A stretch of DNA of 64,000 bases from Jacaranda mimosifolia (Eukaryota > Streptophyta > Magnoliopsida > Lamiales > Bignoniaceae). A program made the translations under genes and the position numbers. The DNA lies in assembly GCA_018894105.1 (NCBI GenBank), contig CM032127.1:35050760-35114759 (forward strand). Direction: 5' to 3'. Below the pieces are notes generated by a model. It was not told where the DNA came from and made no database searches. It was given only the letters and a program-made list of their open reading frames with translations. This document shows, piece after piece, positions 44,325 to 56,063 of this stretch (positions within the stretch are counted from its first letter, which is position 1; each line of letters opens with the position of its first letter).

Positions 44325-45812
44325 TTAATTCATGCTTTGATTTGGATTTTTGAATGATTGATTCATGCGATGGATTGATCAAAATCACCAAATTCTCGAT
44401 TCATATGATGGATTGAAGTGTTTGGATGATGTTGTCTGTGGCTCCTTGATTGATAAATTGAAAGCATGCTAATATGTGTTTTAAGTGTTGATTAATATGA
44501 TTAGTATGTTTTAATTCATAGCTTCTAATGTTGAATATTAATTTAGCATTAGTTGATGTTATATGTTGATATAGCATGTTGATGATGGCCTAAAAGAGTT
44601 TTGGTCATTTTTGAATCCATTATGATTGTAGTTTTGTTGGAGATTTTTCAAGAATGTAATTCTTACTTTAACTTCTTTTTGAAAGCATGATTGAGCACTT
44701 GAAATTTCAGTTTTCAAAGGTGTTTTAGATATTAAATTTCATATATAATGAGTATAATAATGTTTAAAAGTTGTTCTAAATTTTTGGTTCACAAAATGAT
44801 GAGTAAAATTGAGGTGACTTAGCCATTACCTTGAAACAGGGTTGACTACCCTACCTCAGCCTGGTGTTGGCTGGCAGCGGGCGCGCCAGGCATGCGCCTA
44901 CTGTGTGGCAGCATGCCCAGCCTAGGCGGGCAGTGGCCAATTTCAGTTAAGGCCATTTTTGCTTCATTTGATCTCCTTTTTGTGATCAAAAGTGTTTGAT
45001 TACACACATAATAGATGCACAAATGTTGTGCAAGTTCTCAAAATTATGTTTGACATTTTTGATTGATTTTAAAAAATTGTTAAAGTTGATCACCATATTG
45101 ATGCATAAATGTTATCCTATCTCTTTCTTAGCCAATTATTTGTTTATGAGATAAGCATTTAATTATTAGAATTGAATGTCAATTCTAAATTTATTTATTG
45201 CTCATTTAATTGTAGAATGAATGATGAATGAATGGGGATGATCATGAGCCTTTAATATTGATTTTATTTGTTTCAAGTTGTTGAACATGGTTGTATTAAA
45301 TTGGGGCTTGCATACCTCTTAATTTTATCTTGTAAACATTACGAGAGTAGAATTACTATGAATGAGGATTTTTTTCTCATATAAATGTTGCATGGAGCAA
45401 AGAAAGCCATTTGAGGCATGGAGATTTTTGAAGACCCATGAATATATGGGGATACACTCATGTAATAGCTAGATTTAATCAACCCACTTAAAATCAACTA
45501 AGTGGTGCATTTATGGCTCTAAGTGCACTACTTGGTTAGACTCATGGTCATCCCACCCTAGGAGCATGTTAGGCACATTTACTTATTTATGCCTTCCATA
45601 TCCTATTGATGTATGAGATGTATGGTTAGAATATAGAAAAGCTAAATAAGAAGATAAAATGATGAGATCTTTAGAAGCAAAACCCTCCGCTTAGGAAGTC
45701 TAAGTGTTATCAAATATTAAGTCAAAATGGATACAAATTAAAAGGAGTTTTGATTAATCCGCGCCTTCTACCAATGGTATACACCATGAATATGCTACCG
45801 AATTTGTGTGAT

Positions 45813-46110
45813 GGCACTCGAAGTTGGGGTCACACTTAGGATGAAATCTATGAGCATATACTTAGCATACGATGCACCTTTGATTTGAGAACCTCCATGC
45901 ATTGGCACACGAATCGTGGGATGTCGTGGAGCCGTCTCGGATCAAAGTTTGATTATTAGGTTTAACCTAACACTTAGTAATATAGATGCACTCGAAGCGG
46001 GGCGTCTACATGAAAAGTGAGGCAAAATATATCAAGAGTTGCGTGAGAAGCAATTAGCAAATGTTACTTACCTTTCGATTGTTTGTGAATGGCACTCGAA
46101 GCGGGGGTCT
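45813..46110 (+). repeat. Four spaced leader motifs, A7
   Basis: Starts at 45813 (GGCACTCGAAGTTGGGGTC), 45904 (GGCACACGAATCGTGGGATG), 45987 (TGCACTCGAAGCGGGGCGTC) and 46091 (GGCACTCGAAGCGGGGGTC), with spacings of 91, 83 and 104. The second copy is closer to the A2 type (TCGTGGG) than the others. Confidence 0.82.
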
Positions 46111-46308
46111 ACTTACAAGTCCTTAGGATCTTGATTCTAACTAGGAAATAAGATTTCCCGAATTCTTCTAGGGAGTGAAGGATTTGATAAAATAGTGGGA
46201 GAAAAACATGCATGAAAGACCATGGACATGTTTTCAATATCAAAATTCTATCATATGCTTATACTCTTTTTTCGCCTCTTGTAGAGTTTTGAAATCTTCA
46301 AAAAGAAA

Positions 46309-47140
46309 ATGGCTGAAAATCCACTCGCAAGTATTTTTGAAACTAATAAACTCACCGAGCCTAACTTTCATGGTTGGTTAAGGAACCTTAATATCATTCT
46401 GGACTCCAAAAAGATGACTTATGCACTTAATCAAGGTCTGCTGGACACCTTGGGCGATAATGCCACCGATTAGGCCCGTGAATTGGTCACTAAATTTGTA
46501 GATGATGATCAACAAGTGAGATGCCTCATGATAGCTTCCATAACTAATGAGCTCCAAAAGACTCATGAGCATATGAGACATGCATGTGAGGTCTACAAAC
46601 ACCAACAAGAGTTGTATGGTATACAAACAAGACACGAAAGGTCCACTTTGTCTAAAGAGCCCTTTAGGTCAAAGATGGTAGAGGGATTAAGTGCCCATGA
46701 TCATGGGCTTAAGATGATTGGACTCATCGAAAAGCTTGGACAACTAGACATGGTCAAGGACAACAATTTCTATATAGATTTGATCCTACAATCGTTACTC
46801 CTTTTGTTCGACTAATTCGTTATGAACTTTAACATGTCCAAGAAAGATGTGATGATTAACGAATTGGTGAACATGATGGTGATAGCTAAGGTGACTATGA
46901 AAAAGGAAAATCCTCTTATTCTTGCTTTCGCCTCTAAGTCGAAGGGCCCTAGGGATCCTAAAAAGGCAGGTAAGAGGAAAAGAAGTTCTTCCTCAAAAGG
47001 AAAGCAACCCTTGAAAGGTTCAGGGGGAGTTTAGAAGAAGAAAGGTGACAAAACCGATGAAACTTATTTTTACAGTAGCAGAAAAAGGCAATGGAAAAGA
47101 AACTACAAGGAATACCTTGGCACCCTTGGGAAAGGTATTA
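46309..47140 (+). pseudogene. A7 gag
   Basis: The ATG at 46309 (MAENPLASIFETNKLTEPNF) opens a frame that keeps register for at least 241 codons with only three stops: TAG 46471-46473, TAA 46813-46815 and TAG 47032-47034. The second lies where A5 has glutamine (CAA to TAA). Capsid motifs RCLMIASITNEL, QQELYGIQTRHERS and QFVMNF-type are in order. The nucleocapsid part is decayed: the zinc knuckle cysteines are gone (FYSSRKRQWKRNY, about 47070-47107). A one-base loss near 47135 shifts the frame into protease. Confidence 0.9.
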
Positions 47141-48570
47141 CTTTATTGAAGTGCATTTGATGACTAATTTTTCCTCATGGGTATTTGATACCGCATGTGG
47201 TTCTCACATTTGCAATTCGTTAAAGGGGATGGAACGGAGCAAAAGTCTACGTGAAGGGGATATGATCTTCCGCCTAGGAAGTGAAGCAAAAGTTGCTGCC
47301 ATGGTCCAAAGTGTAATCACATTAGACTTGGGGAATGCTTGCATTGTACTTGATCCAGTTTATTATGTACCAAATCTTGTTAAGAACATTATTTCAATTC
47401 CCGTTCCTGATAACGAAGGATATGATTTTTCTATATCGAATGATGTTGAAAGCATTAATGAATGGTTCTTTGATTGCTCAAGGTACATTAAATAACAGAT
47501 TGTACATACTTGGCTCTCAACCTTCACTAATACACATTCAATCAAGTAAAAGGAAATTAGATAACCGAGAAGATACCATTCTTTGGCATGCAAGACTCAT
47601 ACATATTTCTAAAAATAGGATGAACAAGTTAGAAGCTCTCAAAGAACTAAATGTTAGTGGCATTGAGGACCTTCATACTTGTGAATCTTGTTTGAAGGGA
47701 AAAATAACCAGGACTTTTTTCGTAGGACAAACGGAGCGTACCGCACGTTCTTTGGATTTGATCCATACAAATGTTTGTGCCCACTAAGAGTTAGTGTGAG
47801 AAGAGGCTATTCCTACTTCATCACCGATGATTATAATCGGTTTGGACATGTGTATCTTATGAAGTACAAGTCTGAAGCCTTTGAAAAGTTCAAAGAGTAT
47901 AGGAATGAAGTGGAAAAACAAAAGGGACTTAGTATTAAATCTCTTCGATCGGATCGAGGTGGCGAATACTTAAGTACCGAATTCTTGGGTTATCTAAAAA
48001 AGAATGAGATTCTCTCTCAATAGACTCCACCCGACACACCCAAACACAATAGAGTAGCCAAGAGGAGAAACCATACTTTGTTGGACATGGTATGTTCCAT
48101 GATGTGCTTTTTCAATGTGTCCATATCCTTTTGGGGATACGACTTTGAAACTGCGGCGACATTACTAAATATAGTATCCTTAAAGTCGGTGCCATAGATA
48201 CCACATGAGATGTAGTTTGGCAAAGCACCCTGTTACCATTATTTAAAGGTTTGAGGATCTCCTGCCTACGTGCAATGATTAGTGGGAGATAAGTTGGATA
48301 GTAGATTCTCCTTGTGCAAGTTTGTGGGATACCCTAGAGAGTCTACGAGTTATTACTTTTATGGCCCCTTGGAACAAAGGGTGTTTGTTTCAAGGAATGC
48401 CTACTTTTAGGAAAAGAATTTCTATTGGATAGAAAGGGTGTTATCATTGAACTTGATGAAGTTCAAGATGATCAACAAATTCAATAAGCTGTAAAAATAA
48501 GTGAGCATCAAGAGCCTTACACACAACCTCTAAGAAGGTCGGACCGTATCAAGAAGCAACCCAAAAGGTT
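47141..48570 (+). pseudogene. A7 protease, GAG-pre-integrase and integrase
   Basis: Protease WVFDTACGSHICNS lies in 47091-47495, preceded by the conserved FIEVHL. A frameshift near 47440 leads to the GAG-pre-integrase zinc finger (ILWHARLIHIS, with the glycine of LGH altered, and CESCLKGK). Integrase follows at 47740-48540. The first catalytic aspartate is replaced by asparagine as in A1 (HTNVCA). The second is intact (RSDRGGEYLSTEF, in 47688-48023). The glutamate region is shifted after a TAG at 48021-48023. Confidence 0.88.
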
Positions 48571-48907
48571 TGGATTTTTTCAAGAGACGGGCCAATCATA
48601 TAATGATCCAAAGACTTATGAGGAAGCTATGTTGGACATAGACTTGGGACATTGGCTAAATGCTATGAGATCCGAAATGGACTTCATGTACTCCAACAAA
48701 GTACGGACTTTGGTAGATCTACTAAAGGGAATAGTTTCCATTGGTTGCAAGTGGATCTATAAGTGAAAGCTAGGAATCGATGGAGAGGTAATGACCTTTA
48801 AGGTGCGACTAGTGGCAAAAGGTTACACTCAAAGACCCAGTATCAATTTTGAGGAAACCTTTTCACCGGTCGCAAAGACTAAGTCCATTCGAATTTTACT
48901 TGCCATA
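48571..48907 (+). pseudogene. A7 reverse transcriptase, N-terminal part
   Basis: Runs from the MLDIDLGHWLNAMRSEMDFM region through GCKWIYK (followed by a stop) to INFEETFSPVAK..KSIRILLA, where it is cut at 48907 by the gypsy unit. The other side resumes at 58198 with the same gene (YYDYEIWQIDAK). The bordering five bases are CCATA on the left and CCATG on the right. Confidence 0.9.
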
Positions 48908-50613
48908 TGTAACACCCCTAAAATTCAGTATTTTCAGAAATAAGGATTTAGATATTGAAAGATTTATTGATCGAATTCTAAGGCTAAAAAAAAATAATAA
49001 AAAGGATTCAATTGCAAAAAATTGGAAAGTTTTAGGATTGGATTGCAATTTGAGAAGACTTGATTTGGGCCATTTTTGTAAGCTTAGGGGCCAATTTATA
49101 ATTATAGAGGATTTAATTGCGCAACTTTGGAGAATAGTGGGGTTTGCATGGAAGGGTCTTGGTCAACAGGGTCAAAATTATAATTTTTAAAATTGCAAGG
49201 ATTTAATTAAGGTTGTTCAAAAAATCCTTGGGCAAAATTGGAAAATTCAATTTTATAAAAGTTGGTAAAAATTGCAACCGAGCCATTCTTCTTTATTTTT
49301 TTCTTCTTTTTTCTCCACCACCAGAGACCACCGCCATTTCTGAGCTGACTATACTGTTATTGAAATTCGTGATCTGTTAATATCTCTTTGATATTATGTT
49401 ATCTGATTCGGACATCCTGTGAGGGTTATCTTTGATACCGATTCTGTTTTCTGATTGTTCTAGTGACCAGAACTTTCTTTACATTGTTAGAATTCTATCC
49501 TTTGTACCCTGCAGCCTTGCTGGCTATCCCCATATAACTTGCTAGCTTCTTACAAGTCTGTTATTTGTTAAAGGGATCTTGTCAATCTATTGTTCTGTTG
49601 TGGTAAATTGTTGCTTTATGTTATGAACCCTAAACGGCCTTGCCGGCCAGTGTACATTATCGGCTCAACTACGTATTTGTCATAATCATATTGAATGTTT
49701 AAAGGTGAAACTGATATCTTTTGGCATTACATTATACTAACCCATGGGACATCATGGGTCGGATATCACCCGAAAGGATGCTAGGGGGGATTTAGGCCCG
49801 AGGCTAGGTTTGGAAAGACGGTCGGGTGGTGCAGACTGATGGTGACAGGACTGCCGGCTAGTTCCCACATACGGTCCCGACTTGCAGGTAGCTGGAGGTA
49901 GCGAACTGTGAGTGGCAGGATCTAGCATGCGGTCGAACATGCCAACAAAAGAAAGTTATTACCTACCGAGCTGAGTGCTCAAACAATAGAGCGATAAGGA
50001 AATATTGTTTATACTGTACCGACGTCCGATATTAGCAACTATACGTTGAAATGGGAGTAATAATAGGGATGGAATGACCAACAGTCTAAAATAGTTGATA
50101 TCATGTGTACTTTGCGTAATGTTGATTCACGTTGAAACTTTTATTATTTTGGAATTATCTTTGATTGTTGTCTATCATTTTTCTTCTTATGGTTATTAAG
50201 TTGTTCATCGATAGTTGTACCTCATTAACTTCCCTTTTAAATCTTATTATTTTCTTTTCCCTTACTAAGTTCTTAGGACTTACCCCCTTATTGTTATTTG
50301 TCTTCAGACACGTCAAACTGAGAAGCAGAGGCATGTTTTAGATGAGAATGTTTGTATGAAACTTAAGATACTGGATATGTATGTATTTTATGTTCTGAAG
50401 TCATCTTTTGGGATAAATGAATTATTTTCCACTGAGTTGGATTTAGAGACTTGGGTTGTATATATTATGCTTCATGGAATGATCTTTGGGATTAGTGTGA
50501 CTGTTTACCTTTGAGATATTTAAATTACAGGTTCCTAGTTATTATTTGAACTGTATTTAAGATTGAATTGGTGACACCTCAGCATGGGTGCTGTCCCGAG
50601 AGGGGGTGCTACA
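48908..50613 (+). repeat. G1 first LTR, 1706 bp (internally deleted)
   Basis: Matches the middle LTR except that about 1.3 kb (equivalent to 53507-54808) is missing at 49335. It is followed by primer-binding site TGGTATCAAAGC (50617-50628). Frame 48849-49190 bridges A7 RT and this LTR by chance, and 49752-49940 is a shadow. Confidence 0.9.
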
Positions 50614-51426
50614 TGGTGGTATCAAAGCCTAGATTGTCGATGACCTAGGTGTTGAATTGGGATTCATAGCTAACCTCATGTTTAGATTAGTTAGGATTTG
50701 AATTTGAATATTTGAGGTCTATTGAAAGGTTATATAGGACCCAAGGGATTTGGGAATGAATTTAAATAGTTTGGTGTTAATGAAACAAATTTTGTGACTT
50801 TTATATTAAGGGATGACTTATAGTCATAAAAAAGCAAACTTGCTAAGGATGTGTCAGATACTTAAGGATAGATTATGAGATTAGCATGAGTTACTCATGC
50901 TATGCTGGGCAGAGTCAGTTATTTGAAATTGATTTTGGGTTCTAAGGGTTATGATAATGGAGGCTCAAGTGTAGGGATTTTGTGCTATACGAGTCTAGAT
51001 GGGAAATGAACTAGAGCTGGAGGATGTGGTGTCCGTGGATGCATGGTATATATGTATATGGGGTAGTAGTCGCTTAGTAGTAGTTTCTGACTGTTGGATC
51101 ACGTAGTATTGGCTGATATTTTCTTTTTCCCATTCCTTATGCCTTATTATTTTGTGTACGATAGAGCGTAATTAGCATAGCTATTTTGGAAACTCTAGAC
51201 TTGTGCTCACGCTAATGTAATTTTGCTGGTGCTAACCTAATATATTAACTAATTTTATCTTACAGTTATTTGTTAGCAGATTTCCTTTCTTTCTATTATG
51301 AGTTATTAAAGATTTGTTACACTTACTTTTATTTTCTTTATTTTTTGAAAATTTAAGAAATTGTATATATGTTTTAAATATTACAGGTAGGAGTAGTCTT
51401 CGACTGCAGAACTTGCAACGTATTAG

Positions 51427-52315
51427 ATGGCATCACCAGAACTAGTCCCAATGTATTTCCCTAACCAAGAAAGTCTAGAAGAGGACACCTTGGATTGGAG
51501 ATGTCCAATAAGTGTTGAGGGATAAACATGAGGTCCACAGGTACAACCGACAGTAAAGACATAAGTTTTAGACTAGATAAATGTAATGTGGCAACAATCC
51601 CAACAATTGCACCAGCAACAAGGTCAAATTGATAATCCAAAGAGAGACGAGGAACCTCTAAAGTTTGGAACCTTACCACATCTTCTTAAGTTCTACCCTC
51701 CAATATTTATAGGTGAATTGAACCACAAAAAAACAGAAGCTTGGATCAGGGAGATTGATGATATTTTCCAGATATTAGTTTACCCAAAGGACCTCAAAAA
51801 TATATTTGCTATCTATCTATTAGAAGGAGTTGCAGGTCAATGGTGGACCTTAGTAAGCCAACGATGGGAATGTAAGAAGGTACCTCATACCTGGGACAAC
51901 TTTGTTTGGGAATTTATAGATAGATATATACCATAAGAAGTAAGGATGCTTGGAAACAAGAATTTGAAGGTCTTACCTAAGCAGATATGATAGTGTGGCA
52001 ATATGAGGCAAGATTTAATAGGTTGATTCGATATGCCCCACATGTATTGAGAAATGAAGAGTGTAAAACTGAGAAATTTGTTAAGGGATTAAGATTTGTG
52101 ATTCGGCGAACCCTCATGCGTTATGAGCAGTCTAACTTTGAGGAAGCCTTAAGGAGGGCCTTGTAGGTGGAACAAGAGCCTCTTGAGGAACAACTTCTAA
52201 GATCAGAGTTGTTGTTAACTAGATAAGTGGTTTAGGTCGGAAACGACGGAAGATCCAATCTAGGACATCAGAAAGGATTTGTGGATTTTGTGGCATGTTG
52301 AATCATGGTTCTTGA
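51427..52315 (+). pseudogene. G1 gag (Retrotrans_gag type), first copy
   Basis: An ATG at 51427 opens a short frame that soon stops. 51586-51936 is open for 116 codons with the gypsy gag core: EAWIREIDDIFQILVYP, IYLLEGVAGQWWTL and WDNFVWEFIDRYIP. A TAA follows. The rest of the core (GFEARFNRLIRYAPH-like, EKFVKGLR, QTLM-type, EQEPLE) continues in 51940-52200 with stops. A partial zinc knuckle (CGFCGMLNHGS, about 52272-52310) keeps two cysteines and the histidine but not the last cysteine. The sequence then passes directly into RT. Confidence 0.85.
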
Positions 52316-53053
52316 AACCTTAAGAAAGCATCAGTTGTATGCAAAATCTGCAAGTGCGGATTTTGGATAAGAATGTGGCTTTTTTTGGATATATCATATC
52401 TCCAGATGGGGTAGAAGTTGATCCCTCTGAGATAGAGGCGGTAGTCAATTGGAAGAGACTGAAAAATATGATAGAAGTATGTAGTTTTCTGTGTGTTGTC
52501 GGTTGTTAACGAAGAATTATGCAGCACTTATCTAAATAGCCGACTCATTGACTAAAGTAACTCAGTAAAGTTAATCATTTGACTAAAATGAGGATCTGAA
52601 CATAAGACAACATGATAGATTGAAATTGTAGAAGACTATTATTCTTCCAGCACCTATCACCTGAAAAGGCGAACGTAGTAGCCAATGCCTTGAGTTGGAA
52701 GGCTGGAATGGTTCACTTACTGGAAGCAAAAGCATAAAAAATCATAAGAACGAGTTATGTTGAAATTGAAGGAAAGTTGATCCTTCCGGAGAATTTGAGT
52801 ACAATACCGATATTCAAGGTATTCTTCTATTCCATAAGAAAATATGTGTATCAGAAGAAATGGAAGAAGGATTGTTAGATAAGGCACACAAGTCAAGATA
52901 AATGATGTATCTGAGAAACATGAAGATGTATTAGGACTTGAAGGAGCAACCCTGGCGGAATGTAATGAAGGGAAGATGTAGATCAATAGACTGAATCTAC
53001 TCGTTTTTTGTTAGTTGGAACAGTACTCGGATGAGAATCTGGGGACCAAATTC
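52316..53053 (+). pseudogene. G1 RT end, RNase H and integrase-start remnants, first copy
   Basis: Frames change often. GYIISPDGVEVDPSEIEAVV (about 52389-52450) is the end of gypsy RT leading to RNase H. YHPxKANVVANALS-type codons (about 52650-52700) mark the RNase H end. Codons near 52855-52975 resemble the integrase HHCC domain (LLDKAHKSR.., MKMY.DLKEQ). Protease, the RT catalytic domain and the integrase core are absent, removed by deletions shared with the second copy. Confidence 0.8.
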
Positions 53054-53068
53054 TTTTAAGGGGGAGTC

Positions 53069-56063
53069 TGTAACACCCCTAAAATTCAATATTTTCGAAA
53101 ACAAGGATTTAGAAATTAAAAGATTTATTGATTGGATTTAGGGCTCGAAAAAAATAATAAAAAGGATTCAATTGCAAGAAATTGGAAAGTTTTGGGGTTG
53201 GATTGCAATTTGAGAAGGCTTGATTTGGGCTATTTTTATAAGCTTAGGGGTCAATTTAAAATTATAGAGGATTTAATTGCGCAACTTTGGAGAATAGTGG
53301 GGTTTGCATGGAAGAGCCTTGGTCAACAGGTCAAAATTATAATTTTTAAAATTGCAAGGATTTAATTGAGGTTGTTTAAAAAATCTTTGGGGGCAAATCT
53401 ACAAAATTGGAAAATTCAATTTTATAATAGTTGGCAAAAATTACAACCGAGCCATTCTTCTTCATTTTCTTCTTACTTTTTCTCCTCCATCTGCGACCAC
53501 CATTTAACCCCGGCGATCTTCCACCGGTGACCAGATTTTACCAAACCAAACCGACTAAATCACTCCCCTTACCTCTGGCTACACTCACACACCACATGCA
53601 CGGCTGAACGGGTGGCGAGTCACCGAAAACTGAAAGCTAAAAATTGGGTAGTGGCAGTCTTGGCGGGCGACAGCGGAGCTGCAACTTAAACTAATTTCTG
53701 GGCAGAGATATTGGAAGCTCTCAGCTTGGAGAAGCTGAAAACATCCTTGCATGAGTGATTGGTACGGTGGTGACGAAAAATGGTGATCGGAGCACAGTGG
53801 CATGGAAACCCATTTGAACTGTTGAGCTCGGTTGATCGTGATCCCGGTCGTGAAACTTGAATCTGATAGTATCGTTGGACTCAGGAACTTGATGGGAGCA
53901 TTTCGGTGGTGAATTTGGGTTACTCCGACAGTGGCAGACAACGGCCGGCAACGACGGCGCGGTGGCGGAGCTGAGGTAGAATCTGCTTCTCAATGCGATG
54001 ATCGTAACGGTAGTCTTGGTTGTTGAATTCGAGGTCTCAATTGGGTGATTCGTGGGTAAAATCATTGGAAGAGGCGTGCTTATGTATATATATGTTGTTG
54101 TATTATATTGTTTGAGCCTTGTACCCTAGCAAGAATGAGTTATCATGGATTTTATATACGCTTGGACCATGCATGGAAAGAATATTATAATTGTGGTCCT
54201 GGATATGTTGTACTAGAAGCTAAAATTGGGATTTAATGAGTTCAATAAGCAATTAAACTTTAATTTGTGGATTTAGGACCTAAACAATAATTGTTGGGGT
54301 TAATTATGAAGAATTAAATGATTATTGCAATTCTAGGTTAACATTGTGATAAGATTATGTAATTAAGGACTAGTTTATATTCTGATAAGTGAAATTGATA
54401 TGAAATCGAGATTTATTTTAGCAATACTGATTCTATTAGCCATTATTGGAGCGATAGTGCTGTTTAAGCTTCGAACTATCATGTTAATAGGTTAATTAGT
54501 GAATTTGGATTATAACAAGCATGATAGTAATGTATTGGGAGTCAAGCGTGGATTTTGACTATAATTATGCTCTTTTGGTTAGGTGATGAAGAGATGGGTC
54601 CCAAGGACAAGTGAACTGCTGTTTTGGGTGCATTTCCTAAGATAATGGAGGTGAGGGTCTGCCAATCTTGCACCTTTCCTAACTATCTGTTATTTGTGAT
54701 AAGCCCCTGTGTGGGTTTTCTATTTTGTTCCGTACTTTGTTTGTTTGCAATCCGATTTGTTATTTGTTATCTGATTTAAACACGCTTGTGAGGGTTACTG
54801 TTTTGAGCTGACTGTACTATTATTGAAATCCGTGATTTGTTAAGATCTCTTTGATATTCTATTTTCTGATCCGGACACCCTGTGAGGGTTATCTTTGATA
54901 CCGATTCTATTTTCTGATTGTTCTAGTGACCAGAACTTTTTTTACATTGTCAGAATTCTATCTCTTGTACCCTGCAGCCTTGCTGGCTGTCCCCATATAA
55001 CTAGCTAGCTTCTTACAAGTCTGTTATTTGTTAAAGGGATCTTGTCGGTCTATTATTATGTTATGTTACATTGTTGCTTTATGTTATGAACCCTAAACGG
55101 CCTTGCCGGTCAGTGTACATTGTTGGTTCACCTAAGTATCTGTCATAATCATACTGAATGTTTAAAGGTGAAACTTATATTTGTTGGTATTACATTATAC
55201 TAACCCATGGGACACCATGGGCGGAATATCACTCGAAGGGACGCTAGGGGGGGATTTGGGTCTGAGGCTAGGTTTGGAAAGACGGCCGGGTGGTACGGAC
55301 CGATGGTGACAGGTCTGCCGGCTAGTACCCTCATATGATCCTGACTTACATGTAGCAAACTGTGAGTGGCGGGATCTGGTATACGGTCGACCATGCCAAC
55401 AAAGGAAAGTTATTACCTACCAAGCTGAGTGCTCGAGCAATGGAGCGAAAAGGAAAACTAGTTTATACTGTACCGACGTTCGGTACTAGCAACTATACAT
55501 TGAAATGGGAGTAATAAGGATGGAATGACCTACAGTCTAAAATAGTTGATACCATGTGTACTTTGCCTAATGTTGATTCACGTTGAAACTTTTGCTGTTA
55601 TGGAATTGTCTTTGATTGTTCTCTATCATTTTCCTAATTGTGGTTATTAAGTTGTTCATCGATAGTTATACCTCATTAACTTCCCTTTTAAATCTTATTA
55701 TTTTCTTTTCCTCACTAAGTCCTTAGGACTTACCCCCTTGTTGTTATTTGTCTTCAAACATGTCAAACTGAGAAGTAGAGGCATGTTTTAGACGAGAATG
55801 TTTGTATGAAACTAAAGATACTAGATATATATGTATTTTATGTTATGAAGTGATCTTTTGGGATAAATGAATTATTTTCCACTGAGTTGGATTCTGAGAC
55901 TTGGGTTGTATATATTATGCTTTATGGAAATAACTTTTGGATTAGTGTGATTGTTTACCTTTGAGATTTTTAAATTACAGGTTCCTAGTTATTATTTGAA
56001 ATGTATTTAAGATTGAATTGGTGGCGTCTCAGCTTGGGTGCTGTCCCGAGAGAGGGTGCTATA
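53069..56063 (+). repeat. G1 middle LTR, 2995 bp (longest form)
   Basis: Starts TGTAACACCCCTAAAATTCA and ends GTGCTATA (terminal CA changed to TA). It contains the 1.3 kb missing from the first LTR, including a GC-richer part (53500-54000) whose minus strand has two overlapping frames of 118 and 114 codons without recognisable domains. The ends of the third LTR match positions here too, so this is likely the ancestral length. Confidence 0.88.

Larger units (their letters stand above)
44311..46308 (+). other. A7 untranslated leader
   Basis: 2.0 kb without long plus-strand frames, aligned end to end with the A3 leader. The hairpin site at 45500-45533 has mismatches (AAGTGGTGCATT / AAGTGCACTACTT). 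Around 44860-44940 lies a short GC-rich patch rich in GCC/GGC that differs strongly among copies. Confidence 0.85.
50614..53068 (+). other. G1 first internal region
   Basis: About 0.8 kb of leader (50629-51426, no frame), then gag and pol remnants, then a purine tract TTTTAAGGGGGAGTC (53054-53068) before the next LTR. At 2.45 kb it is less than half the length of an autonomous gypsy interior. Confidence 0.85.

Noticed and set aside
53585..54065. Two overlapping minus-strand frames (118 and 114 codons) in the middle gypsy LTR
   Set aside because: They overlap each other in different frames, lie antisense in an LTR, show no domain or biased composition, and the segment is deleted in the first and third LTRs. 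Most likely chance openness in a GC-richer patch.
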